A stretch of DNA of 64,000 nucleotides from an uncultured Mediterraneibacter sp. (GTDB lineage: Bacteria; Bacillota; Clostridia; Lachnospirales; Lachnospiraceae), in NCBI RefSeq assembly GCF_944377805.1, contig NZ_CALWFZ010000006.1, positions 1 to 64,000 of the forward strand, in the 5' to 3' direction. Of this stretch, positions 17,362-26,550 are shown in pieces. The notes below the pieces were generated by a model, which saw only the letters and a program-made list of their open reading frames with translations, had not been told where the DNA came from and did not search any database. Numbering within the stretch: position 1 is the stretch's first letter; every line of letters begins with the position of its first letter. A program made the translations under genes and the position numbers.

Positions 17362-18048
17362 TTACTTATCATTTTTATAATAATAACTGTGTTTTGAGTA
17401 GTACTTGTCTTTCTTGAAATCAACTTTGTTCAACACCGCTCCCAGCATTCTGCACCCGCTTTTTTCCAGATGTTCTTTGGCCTTGAGCGCCATATGCCGG
17501 CTTACCGTCTCGCTTTCAATTACGAGCATCGCTCCATCGCACTGTTTTGACACAATTGCCGCGTCAGTCAGACTGCCGATAGGCGGAGTGTCAATCAGTA
17601 CATAGTCATACTTTTCCCTCAGGCTTCGCAGCAGGACGCCAAAAGAGTCCTGCTCCAGCAGTTCAGCTGGATTGGGCGCCACCGGACCGGCAAAGATAAT
17701 GTCGAGATTCTCATAATTCGTCCGGTAGATAATGTCAGCCTCTTTTTTCTGACCGCTTAAGTACTGTGACAGGCCGTTGATTCTCTCTCTGACCTGGTAT
17801 CTGTTGACATATTCGGATTTTCGTATATCAGCGTCCAGAAGCAGCACTTTTTTCCCGATTTTTCCTATTTCAAAGGCAAGCTGGAAAGTCACGTCGCTCT
17901 TTCCCTCATTCGGGAAGCAGCTTGTCACTACTATGGTTTTGATGTCTGCTCCGCTGAATTGTATATTGGTACGGAGGGTCTTGATCGCCTCTTCATAGAA
18001 GTAATCCGGCTTCCGTGAATTGATCATGAATACATCCTGCATTATCAT
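17362..18048 (-). CDS. cpsD: CpsD/CapB-type BY-kinase
   Basis: 228 residues. Walker A-like CFPNEGKSD near residue 45, Walker A' LLLDADIRKS, Walker B YVLIDTPPIG and a C-terminal tyrosine cluster (KYYSKHSYYYKNDK) identify a bacterial tyrosine autokinase. It works with the adjacent membrane partner CpsC, whose stop codon it overlaps (4 bases). Cycles of tyrosine phosphorylation and CpsB dephosphorylation set capsule chain length or output. The residue after the Walker A Ser is Asp rather than the more usual Thr or Ser. Confidence 0.92.
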   Translation of the reverse strand: MIMQDVFMINSRKPDYFYEEAIKTLRTNIQFSGADIKTIVVTSCFPNEGKSDVTFQLAFEIGKIGKKVLLLDADIRKSEYVNRYQVRERINGLSQYLSGQKKEADIIYRTNYENLDIIFAGPVAPNPAELLEQDSFGVLLRSLREKYDYVLIDTPPIGSLTDAAIVSKQCDGAMLVIESETVSRHMALKAKEHLEKSGCRMLGAVLNKVDFKKDKYYSKHSYYYKNDK

Positions 18049-18794
18049 TTCCGTTTCTTCCTCCTGTGCTTTTTCTTGAGCGTCTTCTTTTTGGACTTGC
18101 CGGTTATATAGTCCTTTCGATCCGGTATGCTCGCCAGGGTGGACAGACCGAGGTATTTCTCGATGTCATCCTCAGACTTGATCGTATCGTCCATGATCGA
18201 CAGAACCACTACAACGCCTGCCGCCAGGACGAGTCCGGCCAGCGCTCCGAGCGCCACGTTTCTGCTCCTGCTCGGACTTGTGGGCTGCTCAGGGATTTCT
18301 CCCTCCTCAATGATCTTCGGAGGTACGACCTCCATCTGATTTTCTATGAATGCTGCCCCGACTGACGCCAGTTCGTCCACAATAGTTTTCGCCATCTCAG
18401 GATCAGGATAGGTCACCGTAATCTCCATAATACGCGTGTCCTGCGGATAGGTGATCTCAACTCGTTCTTCCAGTTCCTCATATGTCATATCCAGCTCCAG
18501 ATTGTCCACTACGCTCTGGAGTACTGTCCGGGTGGTGAGCAGCATGCTGTAGTCCTGGGTCAGCTGACTGCCGATCTGTAGATCCGCCAGAGAGGAAAGA
18601 GTCGTCTCTTTTGTCAGAACAAGCATCATGGATGTCGCGCTGTACATCGGCGTGACAAGAAACTGTGTATATGCTCCTGCTATGGCCGCTCCAAGAATAG
18701 TAATTGCCAGAATAGCCAGTATCCGCTTTTTGATGGCATAAAACAATTCTCTTAAGTCTATTTCAATCTCATCATCGTCATGTATCTTTCCCAT
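18045..18794 (-). CDS. cpsC: CpsC/Wzz-type chain-length determinant
   Basis: 249 residues: a Wzz domain with an N-terminal helix (about 30-52), an extracellular region, a proline-rich PEQPTSPSRSRN segment and a second helix (about 185-205). The C-terminal cytoplasmic tail is extremely basic (KSKKKTLKKKHRRKKRK). It is the membrane activator of the CpsD kinase encoded immediately downstream. AAGGAAGAG directly precedes the ATG. Confidence 0.92.
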   Translation of the reverse strand: MGKIHDDDEIEIDLRELFYAIKKRILAILAITILGAAIAGAYTQFLVTPMYSATSMMLVLTKETTLSSLADLQIGSQLTQDYSMLLTTRTVLQSVVDNLELDMTYEELEERVEITYPQDTRIMEITVTYPDPEMAKTIVDELASVGAAFIENQMEVVPPKIIEEGEIPEQPTSPSRSRNVALGALAGLVLAAGVVVVLSIMDDTIKSEDDIEKYLGLSTLASIPDRKDYITGKSKKKTLKKKHRRKKRK

Positions 18795-18810
18795 CTCTTC
18801 TTTTCCTTTT

Positions 18811-19536
18811 CTATATTTTTTCGTCGACTGTCACTTTCTCCGGATTCTCATTGAGAATCTTCCATATATAAAGCTTTGAAAGATGCTTGTTCATCCACTT
18901 TAAAGCGGGCTCTGTAGACGGACATCTGTTTCCCACGTTGTGCATATCCGTTCCCATAAAGTCGACTTTTTCTTCTTTCAGCACTTTCCGGCACCATCTT
19001 GTCGTGCCGTCATACCATTTTCCGCCTGTCGAACGGTAATTTAATTGTATATATCCGCCCTGGTCTCTAATCTCATCTATCCGTTCTCCCTCCCTGAGGC
19101 AGGGATATCTCTCGGCGTGTGCCAGAACCGGATAATATCCATTTCTCGTTAGCTCGCGAACCGCGCGGTATATATCTGAATAGCCTGCCGTGGGGAAAAA
19201 CTCCGTCAGCACATATCTGCTGTCCGCCAGAGTCAGTATCTTTTCTGACCGCAGCAGATCAATGACATCATTTGTATACATAATCTCCTGGCCAGGATAG
19301 ATCTTCAAGTCCATGTTATAATCCCGGCATGCTGTTTCCTGGACGTCCATGCACAGCTTCCTGATCTGTTCCGGAGAGGTATTGGAGAATCTCCGCGAGT
19401 AATGGGGAGTCGCAACCACCTGCCGGATTCCCTGCCTGTATGCCATCTGAAGCATCTCCATACTTTCTGTCATGCCGGAAGAACCGTCATCCAGCTCCGG
19501 CAGTATATGGCTGTGTATATCAATCACACCAGTCAA
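18811..19536 (-). CDS. cpsB: CpsB/CapC-type PHP tyrosine-protein phosphatase
   Basis: 241 residues of the PHP fold. Metal-binding motifs are DIHSHILPELDDGSS at the N-terminus, VATPHYSRRF, HAERYP and MGTDMHN. It dephosphorylates CpsD. The likely start is TTG at 19536 with AAGGG nine bases upstream; a GTG four codons later is possible. First gene of the 16-kb capsule operon. Confidence 0.9.
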   Translation of the reverse strand: MTGVIDIHSHILPELDDGSSGMTESMEMLQMAYRQGIRQVVATPHYSRRFSNTSPEQIRKLCMDVQETACRDYNMDLKIYPGQEIMYTNDVIDLLRSEKILTLADSRYVLTEFFPTAGYSDIYRAVRELTRNGYYPVLAHAERYPCLREGERIDEIRDQGGYIQLNYRSTGGKWYDGTTRWCRKVLKEEKVDFMGTDMHNVGNRCPSTEPALKWMNKHLSKLYIWKILNENPEKVTVDEKI

Positions 19537-19622
19537 TTTTCGTAACCCTTCTCTTCCACAATGATCTCCCTAAAAAAAAATAACAGACGCACAAAAAGAT
19601 TTTTCTCTGCCTGTCTGTCGAA

Positions 19623-19652
19623 TGTATCATTTCAACTTATCATACTTGTCAA
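19623..19652 (-). promoter_or_regulatory. Candidate promoter of the capsule operon
   Basis: On the minus strand TTGACA (19652-19647) is followed after 18 bases by GATACA (19628-19623), a weak -10. The 338-base gap between the histidine kinase and cpsB otherwise holds the 19826-19868 hairpin and AT-rich sequence without a gene. A leader of about 80 bases would precede cpsB. Confidence 0.4.
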
Positions 19653-19825
19653 CCTTTTCCTCATGATATAAGCACGCTTTATACCAAATTTTTCGTCGCA
19701 TTTTGTCACCACTTCAATTCCCTATTAGCGTACTCCGTATTGTCTGTTTTGTCAAGTATGCACAAAGGTTTTGCCTGAATTTTACACAACCGATCCTGGT
19801 ATTTTTTGCCAGTTATATTCACACT

Positions 19826-19868
19826 GGCCGGGACCGCAGTAAAGCTATATTTTACTGCGGTCCCGGCC
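19826..19868 (-). terminator. Strong hairpin after the histidine kinase gene
   Basis: 18-bp perfect inverted repeat (GGCCGGGACCGCAGTAAA and its complement) with a 7-base loop, six bases after the histidine kinase stop codon. It separates that operon from the capsule operon. The following sequence is not a clean T-run, so termination may be partial or Rho-assisted. Confidence 0.6.
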
Positions 19869-19874
19869 GACCTG

Positions 19875-22478
19875 TTATCGCACTCTCGCAAATGTAATAT
19901 CTACTCTGAAAAGGTCTCCGTCCAGATACAGATTGAATTCTCCGCCCTGCATCGCGGTCAGACTCTTAGCAATGGACAGCCCCAGGCCGCTTCCTTCCGT
20001 ACTTCTTGAGATGTCTCCCCGGATAAACCGCTCGGTCAGCTCATCCGCCGTGATGTTGAGTTGTTGCTCAGATACGTTTTTCAGGGAAAGTCTGACCCTG
20101 TCTTCTGTCAGTACCAGGTCTGCATATACCCGTGTACCGGGCATGGCATATTTTGCCGCGTTGCCGAATATGTTTTCCAGTACTCGCCACATCCGCCTGC
20201 CGTCCACATGAATCACTGCCGGCTCTTCCGGAATATTGAGCACAACGGCCAGATTGCGCGCCGTGAACTTCTCCGCCATTTCCCCTTCTGTCTGCTGGAC
20301 AAGTTCCCTCAGATCCACATCCATGTATTCCAATGTGATATTTCCACTGCTCACTTTCGACGCTTCTACCACATCTTCTGTCAGTGTTTTTAATCGCTGT
20401 GCCTTAGCTTCGAGAATGTCAAGATACCCCTGTATTTTCTCATCAGCGATATTGGAGCGCTTCAGTATATCTACATAGTTAATGATGGAGGTGAGCGGAG
20501 TCTTTATGTCATGAGAAACGTTTGTAATCAGGTCTGTCTTCAGTCGCTCATTGCGCATCGCCTCATCTACCGCACGGTTCAATCCGCCTCCGATATCGTT
20601 GATTTTCTCCGCTATATGCCTCTCTGTGCCGCGCAGGCCTGTAAGGTCAATACGGTATTCCAGATTCCCTGAGGCGATCTCCTCAATTCCTTTCCGGATT
20701 CTTCCTTTCGCCATAGCGATAGTCAGAATAAACCACAGGGCAGCCGCGTCAGCAACCAGCGACAAAAGGAGCATCGGCACGTTTCGGATCAGGATTGCCA
20801 GCAGCTGAATTCCGACAAAGATGAGCGTTGCCATTCCAATCTTCAGTGTGTCAAAGCGATTGTTCAGCGCCTTTTTGGCAAAGGAGAGCACCGCGTAGAG
20901 CAGGCTTCCCTTCCACAGACGCTTTGCCTTAATCCGTCTGACAAGGCTTACATACCCCGCGAAGAAACAGAGGAAAGTAAACACACCGTAGAAGAATACT
21001 CCGGCCATATCCGCCATATTGATGGCCGATGTAAACAGTCCGGTGTAGAGCTGCGGCAGTTCATTGCCGTACGCCTCTATATAGTATGCCGTCGACGACG
21101 CCGCACTCGACCAGCTGATTGAAGGAACCCCTATAGAAAGGGCGAAAAGGGAAACAGCTCCCCATATCAGAATGACCAGCGCGGCCGCGATCTCTGTCTT
21201 GCAGCGGTCAAATGCCGTCAGGCGTATCTCCTCATCTCCCGGAACTTTGCCTGCAGTGACGGTAAGCCATACCGCGGATACCAGAAAGAGCAGAATGCCG
21301 GCGATCAGCAGGATCAGGGAACCGCGCAAGAGCGGTACATTGGCATTATAATTGGTGCTTCCCTCATAGAACTGATCCTGTATAGGATAAGAAGTATCTA
21401 CTGAAACCGCGAATACTCCGTTTATTTCCTGATCCGGTTCCCCGCTTCTCATCATATTCCACTCATTGGACGCGTTGACGCCCATGTTCGTCTCAAAGTC
21501 CTTTAGCTTCGGGTGAATGATTATATATTTCACAGAGTCTCCGGACTTCATCTCTTTCAGATGTTCCGCCGCCCCGGCATAGTCCTCGTATGCCGCCTTG
21601 TTTGTGTATACCCGTCTCGTCTCTTCATTGATATACAGATAGGTAAAGTTCGTATTGCCTTCTTCCAGGTAGGTCCAGCCCGCACTGTAATTCTGTGAGT
21701 TCTCATGCACGGAAGTCAGGGTAAACAGAATATTTTCATAGATCTCTGTCAGTCTTCCGTTTAACGACTCGGAGCTGTTTACTATGTCGAGAAGGCTGTT
21801 CGCGTCCCGGGGGATGTATTTTTCACGCAGCGACTGTCCGAAGTTCCAGCAGTCTGTATACAGTTCTCCGCCATCGCCGTCATAAATTCTCAGATCATAA
21901 CCGCCGGAGTCCGTAAGAGTTCCCTCCTGAAGTTCTGTCAGGAACCCTGCCTGGCTCTGCGTGGTATCTGTAAGCTCCATTACCAGTTCTCCACGCCTGA
22001 ACCTCTCGATGAAGTCATCCATATAATAGTAGTAATAGCTGCCATCGGGTCGTCGGCACACTACTACGCCGTTATCTGAAAAGATGGAAGAGTCGTCGGC
22101 TTCAGAATAGTCCTCTCCCCAGGCTTCCAGCTCGCTTAAAGTATAGGCGATCCCTGATATGTTCTCTCCGCTGACCTCTCCCGTCTGCGCGTACTCCATA
22201 ATATCGATCACCTTATCCGGGTTATATGCTCCATCCGTTTCAAACAGAGCTCTGGTCTGGAACTGCTGCGCCACACTCCACATCATTCCCTCGACTGACG
22301 CATTGAAGTCCTGCGATTCCTCATAGGGCTCGTTGATCACCCGTGTGATTTCAGCGGGATTCACAGTTCCCGCAAACGTAAGCGCCGTCGCAAGCGATGT
22401 GACAAAGGCGGCGCCGCTTAAAATACCGACCAGCAGTACAATCGTCTTGGTCAGCGTTTTTCTATACCACTGATTCAT
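19875..22478 (-). CDS. Large membrane sensor histidine kinase
   Basis: 867 residues. After a first helix (about 11-33) comes an extracellular sensor of about 350 residues, then a block of several helices (about 385-590), a HAMP-like region (GIEEIASGNLEYRIDL), a HisKA domain with NVSHDIKTPL (phosphorylated His near 656) and an HATPase domain (NIFGNAAKYA; GSGLGLSIAKSL). It overlaps the upstream response regulator by four bases and is its partner. The signal is unknown; the position next to capsule genes suggests a cell-envelope cue (inference). Confidence 0.92.
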   Translation of the reverse strand: MNQWYRKTLTKTIVLLVGILSGAAFVTSLATALTFAGTVNPAEITRVINEPYEESQDFNASVEGMMWSVAQQFQTRALFETDGAYNPDKVIDIMEYAQTGEVSGENISGIAYTLSELEAWGEDYSEADDSSIFSDNGVVVCRRPDGSYYYYYMDDFIERFRRGELVMELTDTTQSQAGFLTELQEGTLTDSGGYDLRIYDGDGGELYTDCWNFGQSLREKYIPRDANSLLDIVNSSESLNGRLTEIYENILFTLTSVHENSQNYSAGWTYLEEGNTNFTYLYINEETRRVYTNKAAYEDYAGAAEHLKEMKSGDSVKYIIIHPKLKDFETNMGVNASNEWNMMRSGEPDQEINGVFAVSVDTSYPIQDQFYEGSTNYNANVPLLRGSLILLIAGILLFLVSAVWLTVTAGKVPGDEEIRLTAFDRCKTEIAAALVILIWGAVSLFALSIGVPSISWSSAASSTAYYIEAYGNELPQLYTGLFTSAINMADMAGVFFYGVFTFLCFFAGYVSLVRRIKAKRLWKGSLLYAVLSFAKKALNNRFDTLKIGMATLIFVGIQLLAILIRNVPMLLLSLVADAAALWFILTIAMAKGRIRKGIEEIASGNLEYRIDLTGLRGTERHIAEKINDIGGGLNRAVDEAMRNERLKTDLITNVSHDIKTPLTSIINYVDILKRSNIADEKIQGYLDILEAKAQRLKTLTEDVVEASKVSSGNITLEYMDVDLRELVQQTEGEMAEKFTARNLAVVLNIPEEPAVIHVDGRRMWRVLENIFGNAAKYAMPGTRVYADLVLTEDRVRLSLKNVSEQQLNITADELTERFIRGDISRSTEGSGLGLSIAKSLTAMQGGEFNLYLDGDLFRVDITFARVR

Positions 22479-23176
22479 AAGTCTCCCTTCTCGATCTTAT
22501 AACCCACGCCCCAGACAACTTTGAGATACCTGGGTTCTTTTGGATTGATCTCGATTTTTTCTCTGATATGTCTGATGTGAACGGCCACTGTGTTGTCCGC
22601 TCCGATGGCCTCCTCATTCCAGATCGATTCATAGATCTGTTCAATTGGGAACACCCGCCCTTTATTTTTCATCAGCAGAAGGAGGATATTGTACTCGATG
22701 GGAGTCAGACGGACCGGTTCCCCGTCCACTGTCACCTCTTTGAGGTCGTCGTTAATCCTCAGACCTCCCACCTCGTAGACTTTATCCTGCTCTCCCTGGG
22801 CAGATCCGCCCAGCTGATTAAACCTGCGGAGCTGAGACTTGACCCGCGCCACCAGTTCCAGCGGGCTGAAAGGCTTCGTCACATAGTCGTCCGCTCCCAC
22901 ATTAAGCCCCAGTATCTTGTCCGCATCCTCCGACTTGGCCGAAAGAATAATGATCGGGATACTGTTCTTCTCGCGGATCTTCAGCGTCGCCCGTATCCCG
23001 TCCAGGCGGGGCATCATCACATCGATGAGCAGCAGATTGACATTCTCCTTCTCCAGAATATTCATTGCCTCAATCCCGTCATACGCTTTCAGAATGCGGT
23101 AGCCCTCCTGCGAGAGATATATTTCGATCGCCTCTACGATCTCTTTGTCATCGTCACATACCAGTATGTTATACAT
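22475..23176 (-). CDS. OmpR-family response regulator
   Basis: 233 residues. Receiver domain with acidic pocket CDDD (8-10), phospho-acceptor Asp52 (LLIDVMMP) and Lys in KPFSPLELV; C-terminal winged helix (about 130-230) with LTPIEYNILLLLMKNKGRVF and DNTVAVHIRHIREKIE. Translationally coupled to the histidine kinase. Its promoter lies inside a dyad, suggesting autoregulation. Confidence 0.93.
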   Translation of the reverse strand: MYNILVCDDDKEIVEAIEIYLSQEGYRILKAYDGIEAMNILEKENVNLLLIDVMMPRLDGIRATLKIREKNSIPIIILSAKSEDADKILGLNVGADDYVTKPFSPLELVARVKSQLRRFNQLGGSAQGEQDKVYEVGGLRINDDLKEVTVDGEPVRLTPIEYNILLLLMKNKGRVFPIEQIYESIWNEEAIGADNTVAVHIRHIREKIEINPKEPRYLKVVWGVGYKIEKGDL

Positions 23177-23185
23177 ATTAAATCA

Positions 23186-23221
23186 CCCCTTTATCTCTCT
23201 ATAGTATACATGATAAAGGGG
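23186..23221 (-). promoter_or_regulatory. Promoter of the two-component operon within a dyad
   Basis: 10-bp perfect arms CCCCTTTATC (23186-23195) and GATAAAGGGG (23212-23221) flank a 16-base spacer that contains the minus-strand -10 TATACT (23208-23203). A regulator bound here would cover the promoter core. Because transcription would start near 23196, the RNA would not contain both arms, so this is a DNA operator rather than an RNA hairpin. Confidence 0.5.
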
Positions 23222-23456
23222 ATTTTTTAAGAGTGAGAAAGAAAAATCTTATAAAATTATTAAAATAATCAAATCTGGCTACCGATATCCGAAATAGACA
23301 TCTATCCCGTTCGCCATTCCCTGCCTGGAATTACCTGCCGAAAGACTGTTTGATTTGAACTGTCGATATAGCATATCCTTTGTTTTCTCCAAAAATTATT
23401 GAAAATCAGCGAGTTTTGTAGTAGAGTCATATATATAGTTATGTTTTGGAAGGGGC

Positions 23457-23598
23457 TTGACAAAAATGGCGGCAGGAAGCACACTGGCAGCAAGCAATCA
23501 AAGCGTAACTCTGCCTTTTTTTCCTGTCAAACGGAAAACTGCACAAAAAACAGAAGGCGTATTCTGTCCGATTTATCACGGGCGGGATGCGCCTTTTT
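23457..23598 (+). promoter_or_regulatory. Structured leader ending in an intrinsic terminator
   Basis: Nested complementary segments TTGACA (23457)/TGTCAA (23525) and GGCAG (23471)/CTGCC (23511), the latter followed by seven T, lie before a 16-bp fully paired hairpin (23555-23594, four G-U pairs, 8-base loop) and TTTT. The terminator stands 45 bases upstream of the SPETG gene, so it must be read through or be bypassed: an attenuator or riboswitch-like leader is possible. I could not match a known riboswitch class. The rest of 23222-23456 is AT-rich with no gene. Confidence 0.45.
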
Positions 23599-23642
23599 AG
23601 CGTTCATTTCAAATAAAATTACAAAGAAAGAGGTTGAAGATA

Positions 23643-23930
23643 ATGAAAGTAAAGCAAAGATTATCCTGTTTTATGCTGATGGCGTGCTTGATGATAAGTT
23701 TGTTCCCTGTTAACGCTTTTGCTGCAAACGGAATAGACTCTCAATATAGCGACGAAAAAGCCGAGGAAATCATGTCACAATGTCCATATACAGTTACCGG
23801 AGGCAGTTATGGAGAAAATTATGTCTATGATGTTACAAGCCATAAACTTACGCTGTATAGCGGAACGTTGTCGGTATCCGGTACGCATAATGTATCGGAT
23901 GGGGCTTATATAGAAGTGGTGCCAAAGTGA
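23643..23930 (+). CDS. SPETG surface protein, N-terminal fragment (frameshifted)
   Basis: 95 residues: a signal peptide (basic start, hydrophobic core LSCFMLMACLMISLF, cleavage after NAFA) and the beginning of a beta-rich ectodomain. The frame ends at a TGA at 23928-23930, but the -1 frame continues the same fold (GAKVTVSGNGSL) into the next feature, so one base appears to be missing around 23917-23922 (GAAGTGGTGCC). AGAGG precedes the ATG at 23643; the TTG at 23634 is less likely. Either a true frameshift mutation, a phase-variation state or a sequencing error. Confidence 0.7.
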   Translation: MKVKQRLSCFMLMACLMISLFPVNAFAANGIDSQYSDEKAEEIMSQCPYTVTGGSYGENYVYDVTSHKLTLYSGTLSVSGTHNVSDGAYIEVVPK

Positions 23931-25369
23931 CCGTAAGCGGAAACGGTTCACTAATCTGTAATCGAAATTACGGCTATCCTAAGTTATATTTATCAGATAC
24001 AGCAGAATTTATCATAAAGAGTGGTTCTGTACAATTTAAAGGCGGGCAGAATTCCAATTCTAACCGAAACCCTCATACGGTTGGCGGATCAGGTAAATTA
24101 GTAGTTGACGGTGGTACAGTGCTTATTGCCGACGAACAAAGAGGAAAAATATTTCGAGATAATCCGTCTATAGAATTAAAAAACGGAGAGTTACAATTTG
24201 AATATCACGGAGAATTCGGGAATTGTCGCCTTAATATGGAAGGCGGTATTTTGAAATCGGGGCAGGATAAAGAATTTACTTTTACCGATTTGCAATATAA
24301 CGGAGGCATATTTGATTTTGCAAAAATTATCAGATTTAATGGACAAACTGCAATTAATGCAGCCCTTATCATCCCTGAAAACGCAACATTTATCATTCCT
24401 GCTGGACAGACAATGATATTCGCAAACGGGACAGATTTAACCGTAAGCAGTGGCGCAACTTTACAAAATGATGGTGTAATAGAATACTATTGCCAGGACA
24501 CATCAATTCCTGCTGTAGCGGGTGGAAGTACAGAAGCTTATCATATTTACGACCAAAAAGTAGCAGGTGCCGAATATTTGAAAACACCTGCCAGTTGCAC
24601 AAATATTTCTGTATATTATATGTCGTGCGTTTGTGGTGTAAAAGGAACAGAAACCTTTGAAAGCGGGGATCTCAAGAGCCATAATTGGGGGAGTTGGTTA
24701 AGTAACAGGGATAATACTCACAGTCACACCTGTTCAGTGTGCTTGGCAACAGAAAAAGAGGATTGTTCCGGGGGAACTGCCACCTGTACCGCTCCTGCAA
24801 TCTGTGAGATCTGCGGCGAGGAATACGGAGAAGTAAATGCTTCCAACCATACTAATCTTGTGAAAACAGAAGCAAAACCGGCAACTCATATGACAGCAGG
24901 CAACACGGAATACTGGCGCTGCGATGGCTGCGATAAGTATTTTAGCGATGAAGCCGGTACAAAAGAGATTGCCCTTGAAGATACGATTATTCCGAAGCTA
25001 ACAGAGCACACCGCCGACGGAACAGGCTGGCACTCTGATGAGACCAGCCACTGGAATACCTGTGAGTGCGGCGAAAAGCTGAACGAAGCCGCCCACACCT
25101 TTGCGTGGGTAACGGATAAGGAAGCGGCCGCAACTGTGGCAAGCTCCGAGCACGAGGAATGTACTGTCTGCGGCTATGAAAAGGCGGCAGTGGAAATCCC
25201 GGCAACGGAAACTCCGTCAGATAGCGACGCCCCGACCGGCGGCGGCCAGACAGAGGATACCACTTCCCCGGAAACCGGAGATGACAGCAATATCGCCCTT
25301 TGGATTGCGGTTATGCTGGCTGCGGGTGCTGTCCTGACCGGCACCGCCCTTTACAACCGCAAGAGATAA
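23927..25369 (+). CDS. SPETG-anchored surface protein, C-terminal part (frameshifted)
   Basis: 480 residues continuing the fragment at 23643. A carbohydrate-binding or right-handed beta-helix-like region (about 1-190) is followed by Cys/His-rich repeats (HTCSVCLATE, CEICGEEYG, YWRCDGCDKYF, WNTCECGEKL, HEECTVCGYE) common in Firmicute surface proteins. The C-terminus has a Ser/Thr/Asp-rich spacer, SPETG, a hydrophobic helix and NRKR: a sortase signal of the same SPxTG type as the capsule-locus protein. The intact product would be about 576 residues. As it stands this part has no signal peptide and its GTG start is probably not used. Confidence 0.72.
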   Translation: MTVSGNGSLICNRNYGYPKLYLSDTAEFIIKSGSVQFKGGQNSNSNRNPHTVGGSGKLVVDGGTVLIADEQRGKIFRDNPSIELKNGELQFEYHGEFGNCRLNMEGGILKSGQDKEFTFTDLQYNGGIFDFAKIIRFNGQTAINAALIIPENATFIIPAGQTMIFANGTDLTVSSGATLQNDGVIEYYCQDTSIPAVAGGSTEAYHIYDQKVAGAEYLKTPASCTNISVYYMSCVCGVKGTETFESGDLKSHNWGSWLSNRDNTHSHTCSVCLATEKEDCSGGTATCTAPAICEICGEEYGEVNASNHTNLVKTEAKPATHMTAGNTEYWRCDGCDKYFSDEAGTKEIALEDTIIPKLTEHTADGTGWHSDETSHWNTCECGEKLNEAAHTFAWVTDKEAAATVASSEHEECTVCGYEKAAVEIPATETPSDSDAPTGGGQTEDTTSPETGDDSNIALWIAVMLAAGAVLTGTALYNRKR

Positions 25370-25556
25370 CACATGGAATTGAGCATTTGACAGGCGAAAG
25401 CCTTGTAATATCAACGGTTTTGGATAAATTGAATTTTTAATGATAATTATAAATTTTTCCGATATTTTTTTCAATATGAAACGGCTCTCCGACAGCACCC
25501 TTCCAACGCTTCTCGCATATATTGAAGCAAAACTTTCAGCTAAGGATCTTTATGTT

Positions 25557-26534
25557 ATGAGTATAAAAGGAATCGACGTCAGCTATCATCAGGGAGCGAT
25601 AGACTGGGAGAGAGTTAAAGCATCGGGCTATCAGTTCGCAATGCTCCATGCCGGCTACGGAGATAATACTGTAGACGCACAGTTTCAAAGAAACGCTTCC
25701 GAATGCAACCGCATCGGGCTCCCCATAGGAGCATACTGGTTCTGCTACGCGTTTTCTCCCGAAAAAGCCGTAAGAGAGGCCGACGGGTGTCTTAACACAA
25801 TATCCGGTTACCGCCTGGATTATCCTGTCTGCTATGATATTGAGCAGGCCTCTGCAGACTATGTGGAAAAGCAGGGCGTCTCATTTACGCCCGGGCTGGC
25901 CAGAAGCGTAGTCAAAAACTTCTGCGACAGAGTTGAGGCAAAGGGATATTACGCCATGTTCTACTCAAACCGCAGTTTCTTTAACACTTATCTCGGATCT
26001 GAACTTGCAAAGCGGTACGCATTCTGGTATGCCCGTTACACAGACCAGTTTGACGGAACGGACTGCGGAATCTGGCAGTACTCAAGTACCGGAAGCGTTC
26101 CCGGGATCAGCGGAAATGTAGATTTGGATCTCGGATATATCGACTATCCTTCGGTAATAAAAAAAGCAGGGCTTAACCATCTCTCCGGCTCAGCTTCCGC
26201 CCCCGCGCCCTCTCCAGCTCCCTCGCAGCAGTACATTACCTATGTAATCCAGCCCGGCGACACACTCAGCGGGATCGCGCAGAGGTATGGAACAACCACG
26301 TCTGCACTCTCTTCTCTGAACGGCATCTCCAATCCTGACAGAATTTACGCCGGAAATACACTCAAAGTTCCCGAAAGTGGAACTGCGGGCGCGCAGTACT
26401 ATACGATCCGATCAGGAGATACTTTAAGCGGGATCGCACAGCAGTATGGCACGACTGTCGGCGCGCTCACCCGGCTCAACAGTATCTCTGACCCGGACCG
26501 CATCTATGCCGGAACAAGAATACGAATACGATAA
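25557..26534 (+). CDS. GH25 lysozyme with two LysM domains
   Basis: 325 residues. The GH25 domain (about 1-205) opens with [13 protein letters not shown] and carries CYDIEQ (catalytic acid pair) and NVDLDLGY. An Ala/Pro/Ser linker leads to two LysM repeats ([19 protein letters not shown] and [19 protein letters not shown]). It hydrolyses peptidoglycan glycan strands. There is no signal peptide. The ATG at 25557 (AAGGA ten bases upstream) is preferred to earlier in-frame starts whose extra residues do not look coding. It may be phage-derived or released by lysis or another route. Confidence 0.88.
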   Translation: MSIKGIDVSYHQGAIDWERVKASGYQFAMLHAGYGDNTVDAQFQRNASECNRIGLPIGAYWFCYAFSPEKAVREADGCLNTISGYRLDYPVCYDIEQASADYVEKQGVSFTPGLARSVVKNFCDRVEAKGYYAMFYSNRSFFNTYLGSELAKRYAFWYARYTDQFDGTDCGIWQYSSTGSVPGISGNVDLDLGYIDYPSVIKKAGLNHLSGSASAPAPSPAPSQQYITYVIQPGDTLSGIAQRYGTTTSALSSLNGISNPDRIYAGNTLKVPESGTAGAQYYTIRSGDTLSGIAQQYGTTVGALTRLNSISDPDRIYAGTRIRIR

Positions 26535-26550
26535 AACTCACGGGGCGGGG

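Noticed and set aside
19826..19868. Riboswitch or attenuator for the capsule operon
   Set aside because: The simple perfect hairpin lies six bases after the histidine kinase stop and upstream of the candidate cps promoter, so 3'-end formation explains it better.
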